Assembly: GCA_050011095.1 (NCBI GenBank) | Contig: JBEKJU010000224.1 | Span: 1 to 8,798 of the forward strand | Source: JBEKJU01 sp050011095 | Lineage (GTDB): Bacteria; Desulfobacterota; Syntrophorhabdia; Syntrophorhabdales; WCHB1-27 | Direction of reading: 5' to 3' | DNA length: 8,798 bases | In this document: positions 1 to 5,836 of the stretch, piece after piece | How the letters are laid out: each line of letters begins with the position of its first letter | How positions within the stretch are numbered: the first letter of the stretch is position 1 | Program-made: the position numbers and the translations under genes | Notes under the pieces: model-generated | Told to the model about the DNA's origin: nothing | Database searches by the model: none | Seen by the model: the letters and a program-made list of their open reading frames with translations, nothing else

Positions 1-41
1 CTTCGCTCCGCCGGCAATTATTGGGACACCCACTTCGCGCG

Positions 42-174
42 ACCCACTGTGTGGGTACCCCGCGGTCGCCCCCTCTGCGGGCAAAGCCACGACCCGCAAG
101 CGGGTGCCCCGAGACTCCTGCTCAAAGACTCGCTCCGCTCGTTGTCTTGTATACCCTGCTGCTTGCAGCAGGGT
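42..174. repeat. Cluster of four short GC-rich palindromes
   Basis: Three perfect hairpins share arms that begin ACCC and end GGGT. They are ACCCAC-TGT-GTGGGT (42-56), ACCCGC-AA-GCGGGT (92-105) and ACCCTGCTG-CTTG-CAGCAGGGT (153-174, nine base pairs). Between the first two, CCCGC (59-63) pairs with GCGGG (77-81). The similar phrases TTCGCTCCGCC near 2 and CTCGCTCCGCTC near 129 flank the group. None is followed by a T tract, so these are not ordinary terminators. They look like a dispersed intergenic repeat, but a second full copy is not present in this window. Confidence 0.5.
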
Positions 175-258
175 CATTTATTCGTCACGATGCGGACCGG
201 GATGGAATGAAACGGCTTGAGATAATAGTATAACAATTACGCTTCGGATTGGGAAGAC

Positions 259-309
259 AGGCTTTGAAGGCCGGGCGTTCTTCAAAAAAAATGGGGTTCT
301 ACAAAGCCT
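259..309. repeat. 8-bp inverted repeat with A-run in the loop
   Basis: AGGCTTTG at 259-266 is the exact reverse complement of CAAAGCCT at 302-309. The 35-base loop contains eight consecutive A (285-292 region). Related GGCCGG words follow each arm. No gene lies next to it on either side that it would obviously serve. Confidence 0.35.
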
Positions 310-511
310 TCAGGCCGGTCGGGTTCCATCGCGTCGGGTGTTTCTTGGTTATGAGGCGGCAGGGCAGAATTGCCATTCGCAATGGTGAACATTCGTGGAG
401 GTAGAGGCGTTGAAAGTTACACGAAGATGTGGAGTGTGTGAGTCATCTACAAATGGAGTATGGCAATACCTCGGTCTTGTGGCGATTGCCAGCTATAATG
501 TTGAAAGCGGG

Positions 512-622
512 GATAGCGAGGCCCCAATGTCATTTCGGTTACTTCCGGTGAAGCGCATCCATTCGGCGCGGGGCCTCAGCCTCGCTTATCGTGCCTTCAC
601 AGGCCCACTGGTGAACCTGTGA
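512..622. repeat. Strongly self-complementary segment
   Basis: GAGGCCCC at 518-525 pairs perfectly with GGGGCCTC at 570-577. GATAGCGAGG at 512-521 also pairs, with one bulged base, with CCTCGCTTATC at 580-590. The two pairings share 518-521, so they either compete or merge into a 14-bp stem with a six-base bulge. A second inverted repeat follows: TCACAGG (597-603) with CCTGTGA (616-622). This is more structure than expected by chance in 110 bases, and it could be a small RNA, a transposon end or a DNA-level hairpin. No class was recognised. Confidence 0.4.
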
Positions 623-803
623 GCAACACGGATGCGTGACTTAACCCGTAAAGCGTCACCATTGTGGAAAACCATTATGACAGACGCTAAAACCGTCCCA
701 AGTGGTTCTGTTCAGTTTCAATAACAGGCGGATCCGGGACTGCCTGTGTCACGGGTCAAGCTCTGGCTGTGCATTCCCTTTCTCAGATCGTGGAGCCAAC
801 GGA

Positions 804-834
804 GAAAAGGGCAGGACCTTTTCAGGCCCTGCCC
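804..834 (-). terminator. Rho-independent terminator of the 864-1826 gene
   Basis: On the minus strand, GGGCAGG (834-828) pairs with CCTGCCC (815-809). The stem continues past one mismatch with three more pairs around a GAAA loop, and then TTTT (808-805) follows. It lies 30 bases past the TAG stop of the minus-strand gene. The T tract is short, so termination may be only moderate. Confidence 0.65.
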
Positions 835-863
835 ATCTATGCCGCCTCTTTGACGATAAAGGG

Positions 864-1826
864 CTATTTGCAGGCCTTCTCGTGATACTTGTGCACCATT
901 ATCGCGTAGACGTTGGAGACCCACGTGCCGGCCTTGGCATGCTCGGGGAGGACCAGACGGACGAAACCGTCGCCGGCGCAGGATGAGGTTGACGAGGTAG
1001 GCGGCAGGAGTGAAGATGACCCGCAGTTGATCTCGTCAGACCCACTTACCACGCCGCTGGTCGCCAGCAGAGGAAGCTCAGTCTGAGTGTTGGTGATCAT
1101 GTGAGTCGCCTCGTACATGGAGACCACTGTGGCGTAGGCGTCTGTCGCCACAACCACGATGTAGCTGTCCATGTCCGTCGTGTCAACGCCCGATGCCTTG
1201 AGGACGTCGACGAGCGTCGGTCCCGTCCAGACCCCCACGGTGTTCGTGGTCGACGAAGAGGCATTGAAGGTCACCTGCTTCATCGCCAGGAGGTCGGCCA
1301 GTTCATACTTCTTGGGGGCAATCCCCTCACCGGAGACAACGAGCTGTATCGAGTAAGGGTATATGCTGCCATACGCCCCTTTTACGACGTCCACCGCGTG
1401 GACCACATCGATGTCGGCGACGTTCCCGATGGCCCTTCCGGCGCCGGCCAGGTTATAACCTTTCTTGTCCTTGGTCAGGGTGAGGGTGACCGTCTCGTTG
1501 CCGAACCCCGGGTCCAGCTCGCCGATGGAATAGAGGGCCCTTTCCCCGTCCATGCCGGTGACGACGACAAAATCGCCCTCGACCCAGTTATGGAGGGTCG
1601 AATTTATAAGGTAGCCAGCCTCGGGCCTCACGATCACGCCAAAAGGCGCGGTGCCCGAACCCGAAGATGCGGTTTCGTTAAAAACATTGTACCAGAGACT
1701 ACCGCCTGTCGTACCCCAGCCGGAGGTGACATCACCGGTCACCTCGTAGGCCCGGACCTGACCGGTCCAGGCAAGGAGCATAACCAACGCCGCTACTGCC
1801 ATGAGAAAAGCGAGATTCTTTTTCAT
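864..1826 (-). CDS. Exported protein with sulfite-oxidase-like (molybdopterin-binding fold) domains
   Basis: 320 residues. GGAGG lies nine bases before the ATG. Residues 1-26 form a signal peptide (KK, long hydrophobic core, VRA before Y27), so it acts outside the inner membrane. Residues 155-315 resemble the oxidoreductase molybdopterin-binding (SUOX-like, PF00174-type) fold: the stretch YELADLLAMKQVTF, then WTGPTLVDVLKASGV (200-214), IVVVATDAYATVVSMYE (223-239) and a closing RLVLPEHAKAGTWVSNVYAIMV (290-311). Residues 80-147 repeat the last two blocks (FVVVTGMDGERALYSIGEL, then GYNLAGAGRAIGNVADIDVV), which suggests a partial internal duplication. I see no molybdenum-ligating cysteine in the usual context; Cys268, Cys283 and Cys319 sit elsewhere, so catalysis is doubtful and a binding or structural role is as likely. 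The gene stands alone, with a terminator behind it and a riboswitch-like leader ahead. The fold assignment rests on pattern memory. Confidence 0.75.
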   Translation of the reverse strand: MKKNLAFLMAVAALVMLLAWTGQVRAYEVTGDVTSGWGTTGGSLWYNVFNETASSGSGTAPFGVIVRPEAGYLINSTLHNWVEGDFVVVTGMDGERALYSIGELDPGFGNETVTLTLTKDKKGYNLAGAGRAIGNVADIDVVHAVDVVKGAYGSIYPYSIQLVVSGEGIAPKKYELADLLAMKQVTFNASSSTTNTVGVWTGPTLVDVLKASGVDTTDMDSYIVVVATDAYATVVSMYEATHMITNTQTELPLLATSGVVSGSDEINCGSSSLLPPTSSTSSCAGDGFVRLVLPEHAKAGTWVSNVYAIMVHKYHEKACK

Positions 1827-1850
1827 AGTTCTTTTCCTCCTCGGATTTAA

Positions 1851-1868
1851 GTATTATACAATGTATAA
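1851..1868 (-). promoter_or_regulatory. TATAAT box within a palindrome upstream of the 864-1826 gene
   Basis: On the minus strand TATAAT lies at 1858-1853, about 27 bases before the start codon. It overlaps a perfect inverted repeat, TTATAC-AAT-GTATAA on the plus strand (1854-1868). No good -35 box is found at 16-18 bases, so an activator would be needed if this is a promoter. The 12-mer ATTGTATAATAC (minus strand, 1862-1851) recurs on the plus strand at 2560-2571, over the other promoter of this leader. A shared regulator is possible but unproven. Confidence 0.4.
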
Positions 1869-1874
1869 CTCTGA

Positions 1875-2063
1875 ATTGCTCTACAACGTGCACCATGGTA
1901 CATAGCCAACCCCGTCATGCTGGAACCCATATGGGACCATATCAAGGAGATCACGACCGCGTCAAGCGGTCTATTCCTTGCCGAAATTGAGCCGGACAAA
2001 CCGCTTCGTTTCCTTGATATCATTGAAGACACCCTGTTCAACAGATGCGGAAAGCAACCGTGA
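1875..2063 (+). other. Possible short coding remnant
   Basis: An open frame of 62 codons runs from 1875 to a TGA at 2061-2063, with an internal ATG at 1917. The translation looks protein-like (for example MLEPIWDHIKEITTASSG, then LFLAEIEPDKPLRFLDIIED) rather than arginine/proline noise. There is no Shine-Dalgarno before the ATG, no family was recognised, and a frame of this length arises by chance fairly often. It may be a fragment of a lost gene, or nothing. The rest of 1869-2170 shows no gene. Confidence 0.2.
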
Positions 2064-2170
2064 AACTTTAGAATCTTATTTTCATTATTCGATCTTCCGT
2101 TTGTCCTGCTCAATTCAAGCCGGTAGATAGTTTTCCCGAAAACATTCCACAGGCAAATTCCACGTCGCCT

Positions 2171-2250
2171 CTTTCGGGCCGCCCTCCTTCCCCGGAGAGC
2201 CCAGCGGCTTTCCGTCATCCGGTTACCCGGGTTTTGGCTTTATCCGAGAG
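2171..2250 (-). promoter_or_regulatory. Second, degenerate c-di-GMP-I-like aptamer
   Basis: Read on the minus strand, the order matches the upstream aptamer: GCCAAAACC, then a short hairpin CCGG-GTAA-CCGG with a GNRA loop, then GACGGAAAGCC (2216-2206), then a long arm. The long arm pairs GCCGC with GCGGC and TCTCC with GGAGG. An outer stem can form between CUCUCGG (2250-2244) and CCCGAAAGAG (2180-2171) with two bulged A. The usual 3' block (GGxAGCC...GCC) is not clear, so ligand binding is doubtful. CCCGAAA can also pair with TTTCGGG further down (2141-2135), giving a mutually exclusive alternative. Confidence 0.3.
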
Positions 2251-2315
2251 CGGGGGTCTGTGGGGACCCCATTCGTCTCACTCCTGCCCTCCTCCAGTCT
2301 TAAGCCGCCTCGCCG

Positions 2316-2345
2316 AAAAAGCCGGGACCGATCAACAGCGGCTCT
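2316..2345 (-). terminator. Terminator-like hairpin between the two aptamers
   Basis: On the minus strand AGAGCCG (2345-2339) pairs with CGGCTTT (2324-2318, one G-U pair) around a 14-base loop, and the T run covers 2320-2316. It lies about 95 bases past the first aptamer, within the predicted leader of the 864-1826 gene, so it could be an attenuator. The stem is short and its strength is uncertain. Confidence 0.35.
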
Positions 2346-2440
2346 GACGCGTGCCCTCCGGTCAGAGGACAAATGCACCCGCATAATACCCACTAATCCC
2401 CTGTTTCCTGACAGTCCTTTCCCGTTCCAGTTTTTAGGGT

Positions 2441-2550
2441 GGTATTTGGCGGCGCGGCTGCCTCGCTGGAGATGATCGAAGATGTGGACCCGAGGCCCGT
2501 TGGCTTTCCGTCCCGTGGTCGCCCACGGTTTGGCTTTTTCAGAATACCTG
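2441..2550 (-). promoter_or_regulatory. c-di-GMP-I (GEMM-I)-like riboswitch aptamer
   Basis: Read on the minus strand it has the ordered elements of this class. An outer stem pairs GGUAUU (2548-2543) with AAUACC (2446-2441). Next come GCCAAACC and a perfect 6-bp hairpin CCGTGG-GCGA-CCACGG with a GNRA tetraloop (2527-2512). The core block GGGACGGAAAGCC follows (2513-2501; family usually GGGACGCAAAGCC), then GGGCC opening a second arm closed by GCCTCG (2496-2491)/CGAGGC (2465-2460). The 3' block is GGCAGCCGCGCCGCC (family typically GGCAGCCGGGTTGCC). Two core blocks deviate from consensus, and the inner P1 pairing is not conserved. The predicted transcript start lies only a few bases upstream. 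The next gene on this strand is the exported protein at 864-1826. Confidence 0.55.
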
Positions 2551-2559
2551 AATAGAATT

Positions 2560-2589
2560 ATTGTATAATACAGTAATACAAATAGTCAA
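2560..2589 (-). promoter_or_regulatory. Sigma-70-type promoter feeding the riboswitch leader
   Basis: On the minus strand the -35 box is TTGACT (2589-2584). The -10 is either TATACA (2567-2562, spacer 16) or TACAAT (2565-2560, spacer 18). The start would fall near 2553-2555, a few bases before the first strand of the aptamer stem at 2548. A perfect 11-bp palindrome TGTAT-A-ATACA (2562-2572) and the wider pair TTGTAT/ATACAA (2561-2566/2576-2581) overlap the -10 and could bind a repressor. Confidence 0.6.
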
Positions 2590-2777
2590 GCGAAATATAT
2601 GGTGAGCAATAACGCCTCTTTTTAGGAGCGGCCAGGCTGAAGTCCCGCGGACATTGACGGACAGAAAACCCCTCGCCAGGCTGATTTACTTTACGGGACA
2701 ATTTGTGCCAAAAGGTCCAATGTTTGTGCGGGAGCGGCCGAAAACCCTTGCTATTCCACGCGGGGAGAGCGGCAACA

Positions 2778-2860
2778 CCAGGCAAAGGGATGACCTGGCG
2801 GAAAAGCCCGCTTCCGCCCCGCTTTCAAAAGGAGAGGTAGTGACGGCAACGAATCTGTGA
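2778..2860 (+). promoter_or_regulatory. Structured leader with mini-ORF before the TIGR03790 gene
   Basis: Two hairpins stand in a row: CCAGG/CCTGG (2778-2782/2794-2798) and GGCGGAA/TTCCGCC (2797-2803/2812-2818, eight-base loop). They share two bases. A strong Shine-Dalgarno (AAGGAGAGG, 2829-2837) follows, but it serves a six-codon frame GTG...TGA (2840-2860, MTATNL) rather than the main gene, whose GTG is 13 bases after this stop. Translational coupling or attenuation would explain the layout. No clear promoter for this gene was found in 2590-2777, which holds no gene. Confidence 0.35.
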
Positions 2861-2873
2861 TATCCTTCTTGCC

Positions 2874-4136
2874 GTGAACACGCATCACAGATGGTTTCAT
2901 GCAGCACTTCCCCTTGCCTTAGCGGGGCTTCTTTTTCTTGTCTGCCCTGCCGGCGCCGCGCTCAGACCCGATCAGCTCGTTCTCGTGGTGAACAAGGCGG
3001 CGCCGGAGGGTCTCAGGATAGCCCGGTACTACATGGAAAAGCGGCGCGTGCCCCGGCAGAACATGATAATGATCGAGACCTCCGGGGAGGAAGAAATCGG
3101 CAGGGAGGAGTATGAGAAGGAAATAGCCGCGCCGGTTCGCAGTTTCCTCTTGAGGAATGATCCCTGGGGGAAAAGATTTTTCTGCCTTGTTCTCCTCTAT
3201 GGCGTCCCTCTGCGCATCGGGCCCTCCCATCCGGGTCTCCTGGACGAGATACGCATACATGAGCTGCGAATGCGGCTTTCAAGCCTCAAGGAAAGGGCGG
3301 CCGGCACACATCCGCAGGGGGAAAAGGGGCTCAAGGACGATGTGGCACGAATAGAAAGCGAGATCTCCCGGCTGAGCAAGACACGGCAGGGCGCCTCCGT
3401 CGATTCGGAGATCGCCCTCGTTAGGGAAAACACGTATCCCCTGGAGGGATGGCTTCCGAACAAATATTATGTCGGTTTTCGGGGGATAAACGTGGTGGGC
3501 ATGCCGCAGAAGGTCGTGGCCGTGTGCCGCCTGGACGGGCCTACGGAGACTACTGTCTATCGCATCATCGACGACAGCCTTTTTGCGGAGGATCACGGCC
3601 TGGCCGGCAAGGCGTACTTCGACGCGCGGTGGCCGGACAAAGGCCTCAAGGACCTGTCGCCCTACGAGGTATACGACCGGGCGATCCACAATACGGCCCG
3701 CATCGTGGAAAAAAGCGGAAGGATGCCGGTCGTTCTCGATGAGCGCGAGGCCCTTTTCGGGCCGGGTGAGGCGCCGGACGCGGCATTGTACTGCGGCTGG
3801 TACAGCCTGGGCAAATACGTCGATGCCTTCACCTGGGTCAGGGGGGCTGTGGGATTCCACGTGGCAAGCGCTGAATGCACCACCCTGAAGGCAGGCCCGA
3901 GCACCGTATGGTGCAAGAAAATGTTGGAAAAGGGGGTAGCGGCAACGGTCGGTCCGGTGGCCGAACCCTATCTCCAGTCCTTTCCGGAGCCCGAGGTCTT
4001 CTTTGGCTGTCTCCTCGACGGAGGTACCCTCGTCGAATGCTACACCGTCTCGAATCCCTTCTGGTCATGGCAGATGGTGCTCATCGGGGACCCCCTGTAC
4101 CGCCCCTTCAGACCGTTCCTTGAAAGGAGAGAATGA
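2874..4136 (+). CDS. Exported TIGR03790-family protein
   Basis: 420 residues, close to the family's usual size of about 400. Function is unknown. Residues 1-28 form a signal peptide (hydrophobic core, AGA before A29), and no lipobox is present. The family pattern is clear: LVLVVNKAAPEGLRIARYYMEKR (35-57) followed by VPRQN at the start, LLYGVPLRIG (107-116) in the first half, and a C-terminal half with YCGWYSLG (306-313), GAVGFHVASAE (324-334), ATVGPVAEPYL (357-367) and GDPLYRPF (405-412) at the end. Residues 125-170 are a charged, heptad-like coiled-coil insert. The H/S/C cluster at 329-335 recalls caspase-like folds, but I cannot assign a catalytic dyad. The GTG start is the first possible start after an in-frame stop at 2841, and it lacks a Shine-Dalgarno. 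It is the only intact plus-strand gene and has no operon partner. Confidence 0.88.
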   Translation: MNTHHRWFHAALPLALAGLLFLVCPAGAALRPDQLVLVVNKAAPEGLRIARYYMEKRRVPRQNMIMIETSGEEEIGREEYEKEIAAPVRSFLLRNDPWGKRFFCLVLLYGVPLRIGPSHPGLLDEIRIHELRMRLSSLKERAAGTHPQGEKGLKDDVARIESEISRLSKTRQGASVDSEIALVRENTYPLEGWLPNKYYVGFRGINVVGMPQKVVAVCRLDGPTETTVYRIIDDSLFAEDHGLAGKAYFDARWPDKGLKDLSPYEVYDRAIHNTARIVEKSGRMPVVLDEREALFGPGEAPDAALYCGWYSLGKYVDAFTWVRGAVGFHVASAECTTLKAGPSTVWCKKMLEKGVAATVGPVAEPYLQSFPEPEVFFGCLLDGGTLVECYTVSNPFWSWQMVLIGDPLYRPFRPFLERRE

Positions 4137-4168
4137 ACCGGCCGGACCCGCTTTCAAAGAGGCGTCCT

Positions 4169-4185
4169 TTACCGCGGTTCGGTAA
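4169..4185 (+). repeat. Hairpin behind the TIGR03790 gene
   Basis: TTACCG-CGGTT-CGGTAA is a perfect 6-bp stem 33 bases past the stop of the plus-strand gene. No T run follows, so it is not a standard terminator, although it may protect the 3' end of the mRNA. The rest of 4137-4284 shows nothing recognisable. Confidence 0.35.
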
Positions 4186-4284
4186 CCCACGTACCTCTAA
4201 GGGGCGTGACTTCTTGCTGTTGTCCCGGGGCAATAGAGAGCCTCTTGATGTTTCAGATTTGCGAGGATTAAGAATTATCGCTTT

Positions 4285-4338
4285 CCGCATGTAATGCGGC
4301 ATGACGTAGGCGAATCCAAAAAACGCGATTGCGCCTAC
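4285..4338. repeat. Two adjacent palindromic hairpins, REP-like
   Basis: CCGCAT-GTA-ATGCGG (4285-4299) is perfect. Just behind it, GTAGGCGAATC (4306-4316) pairs with GATTGCGCCTAC (4327-4338), giving 11 base pairs with one bulged G and a 10-base loop carrying six A. GTAGGCG...CGCCTAC stems of this kind are frequent as dispersed intergenic repeats in proteobacteria. The pair sits between the convergent ends of the TIGR03790 gene and the receiver fragment, a typical place for such repeats. No second copy is seen here. Confidence 0.45.
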
Positions 4339-4403
4339 CTACAGGTGCAGCATGGGCAGGTCGATGGAGCCTATCGATTACCAATCCAAAGGCGCAACCG
4401 GAC

Positions 4404-4559
4404 TTACTCGTCCAGCACCTTTCTGATAGTCCTTGCGATTTCCTTCTTCGTGAGGGGCTTCATCGCAAAGGCCCGTGTGCCTGCCGCCTTGGCTTTGCTT
4501 ACGTCCCGGCACACCAACTCCCATCCGAAAGAAATCTTCTTTTTGGACTTCCCTGGCAT
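4404..4559 (-). pseudogene. C-terminal fragment of a response-regulator receiver domain
   Basis: A 51-codon frame (ATG at 4559, TAA at 4406-4404). Residues 19-51 read like the end of a CheY-type receiver: DVSKAKAAGTRAFAMKPLTK, then KEIARTIRKVLDE. This covers the conserved K-P motif (Lys34-Pro35), the beta5 strand and helix alpha5. The phosphorylatable Asp, the acidic pair and the Thr/Ser switch residue belong to the missing N-terminal two thirds. Residues 1-18 (KKKISFGWELVCR) look like a degraded beta4 region. AGGAG lies immediately before the ATG, so the frame is probably not expressed. It starts 19 bases behind the stop of the protease on the same strand, so a recombination that brought in the protease may have removed the front half. 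Confidence 0.7.
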
Positions 4560-4578
4560 CTCCTATCGTCGCCCCGCT

Positions 4579-5796
4579 TTATTTCTCTCCGCCCCCCTTC
4601 GGGATATTCTGAGCCTTTTGCTGGACTGTGAAGGTTTGACCGGCTGCGGAGATGCTGCCGCTTCTCTGGCTGGTCGTGCCGTTAGCGGCCGCCGTATACG
4701 AGATCGTCCCGCTGCCGGTTCCGGTCGCGCCGTCGGTGATCTCTATCCACGACTGGACCGCAGCCGCCGTCCAAGCGCAATTATTCGCGCTCGCCGTCAC
4801 ACTGATGCTGCCCGATCCTCCGGTATGTGAGAAATTTGCGGAAGTGGGGCTGATCGAGTAGGTGCAGTTCGTCGGAGAAGAACCGGGGAGTGAGCCAAGA
4901 TAGGCAAGGGTGTATTCACCGAACTGGACGACGCTGGTCAGTTCGGTATAGGCGATCTGGAAAAAACCAGCCTCTCCCCAGCCGGTTCCCCAACTGTTCT
5001 TGCAGATGAAGCACTCGGCCACGTCGTCGTAGCCGACGATCTGGACAGCGTGATAACCGGCGAGGGTTCCCGTGGCGTAGGAGTAAACACCGCTCACGTA
5101 GGAAAAGAAGTCTTCATAAACGGCCATGGTGGTGACCAGAGGGCCGTAAGTGGCGAGGGCGTTCTTGATGGCATCGACTGTCGGGGAAGTTGTGGCGACG
5201 TAGGACCACGACGGCATGTGATAGTCGGAGACCTGCCATTTGGGCTTCGCGTTCGAGCATGTCCCATCTGTCGCCGTATAAGGATAAGCCGATTGTAAAG
5301 GCAGCCCTGTTGTAACGATGAAATTCGAGGCACTCTCAATCGAGCCGCCTGCGCAGCTTCCCGCGCCGCTGCATGAAACGAGTATCTGCTCCGCCAGGTT
5401 CAGATCATAACCCGGCGTGCTTTGTTTTATATCGGTCCACGATTCGAGGGAGGCGGTTGTGGCGAAGGCCCAGCAGCTTCCGCAGTCGCCCTGGTCCCGC
5501 ACCCCCGTCACATAGCTATTGCCACTGACGTTCCGCCAGTCGAGGGCGGTTCCGAGGGTCAGAGGGGCGGCGGATGCGTGCAGGGTGGGCTCGCTCGCCG
5601 CCGATGGTTTTATCAGTGCGACCCGCATCAGTTTTCGTTCATGGGACAGCTTCGAGACCGAGGTGTCGCCTGCGATCCACTTGCCGGCCTTTGCCCGGAC
5701 GGCGGCCTTAATGTAGCTCAAGTCGTCTGTTTGGGCATAAGCGCCGGGGCAGAGGAAGAATAGGATTCCAAACAAAAGGACCAACTTTTTGATCAT
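4579..5796 (-). CDS. Secreted papain-family (C1A) cysteine protease with C-terminal BACON domain
   Basis: 405 residues. AAGGGGGT lies five bases before the ATG. Residues 1-21 are a signal peptide (cleavage at AYA-Q). A short pro-region (about 25-85) precedes the mature start LDWRNVSG. The papain catalytic set is complete: Gln102 of the oxyanion hole and Cys108 in DQGDCGSCWAF, His249 in GYHAVQIVGYDD, and Asn267 in CKNSWGTGWGE. Cysteines 142 and 148 in SCSGAGSC are probably disulfide-bonded. Residues 310-394 form a BACON domain (CTYSISPTSANFSHTGGSGS, then GQTFTVQQKA) with Cys311 and Cys340. BACON domains commonly bind carbohydrate or glycoprotein, so the enzyme likely digests extracellular proteins while attached to polymers or the cell surface. 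It appears monocistronic from a sigma-54 promoter. Confidence 0.95.
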   Translation of the reverse strand: MIKKLVLLFGILFFLCPGAYAQTDDLSYIKAAVRAKAGKWIAGDTSVSKLSHERKLMRVALIKPSAASEPTLHASAAPLTLGTALDWRNVSGNSYVTGVRDQGDCGSCWAFATTASLESWTDIKQSTPGYDLNLAEQILVSCSGAGSCAGGSIESASNFIVTTGLPLQSAYPYTATDGTCSNAKPKWQVSDYHMPSWSYVATTSPTVDAIKNALATYGPLVTTMAVYEDFFSYVSGVYSYATGTLAGYHAVQIVGYDDVAECFICKNSWGTGWGEAGFFQIAYTELTSVVQFGEYTLAYLGSLPGSSPTNCTYSISPTSANFSHTGGSGSISVTASANNCAWTAAAVQSWIEITDGATGTGSGTISYTAAANGTTSQRSGSISAAGQTFTVQQKAQNIPKGGGEK

Positions 5797-5836
5797 ACAG
5801 ACCCCCTTGAATAATATGGTCGAATCATGCGGACTC

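Larger units (their letters stand above)
1..803. other. Gene-poor region with several inverted repeats
   Basis: I find no convincing gene here. The longest open frames (about 70-75 codons, at 21-233 and 395-622 on the plus strand) start at codons without a well-placed Shine-Dalgarno or have low-complexity, arginine/proline-rich translations, and neither resembles a family I know. The stretch holds a cluster of short palindromes (42-174), an 8-bp inverted repeat at 259-266/302-309 whose loop contains a run of eight A, and a strongly self-complementary segment (512-622). These are listed separately. It may be decayed mobile or repetitive DNA, but nothing in the sequence proves that. Confidence 0.5.

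Noticed and set aside
77..109. GGGCAAAGCCACG, which recalls the GEMM-I core
   Set aside because: The upstream CAAACC block, the GNRA hairpin and the 3' GCC block are missing. It belongs to the hairpin cluster.
395..622. 75-codon plus-strand open frame, with GGAGG before a TTG at 410
   Set aside because: No family resemblance. It lies over the inverted repeats at 512-622, and the start would be a rare codon. Kept only as part of the gene-poor region.
1847..2218. 123-codon minus-strand open frame
   Set aside because: It overlaps the second aptamer-like fold and the TATA palindrome, its translation is arginine/serine-rich without motifs, and it ends inside the promoter region of the next gene.
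2561..2571. TATAAT on the plus strand as promoter of the TIGR03790 gene
   Set aside because: No -35 box at a usable distance, and 300 bases remain to the start codon. The same bases serve a better promoter on the minus strand.
2774..2818. CCAGG hairpin followed by GCGGAAAAGCC, as a possible plus-strand aptamer
   Set aside because: The loop is not GNRA, the core spacing is wrong and no outer stem closes it. Described only as a structured leader.
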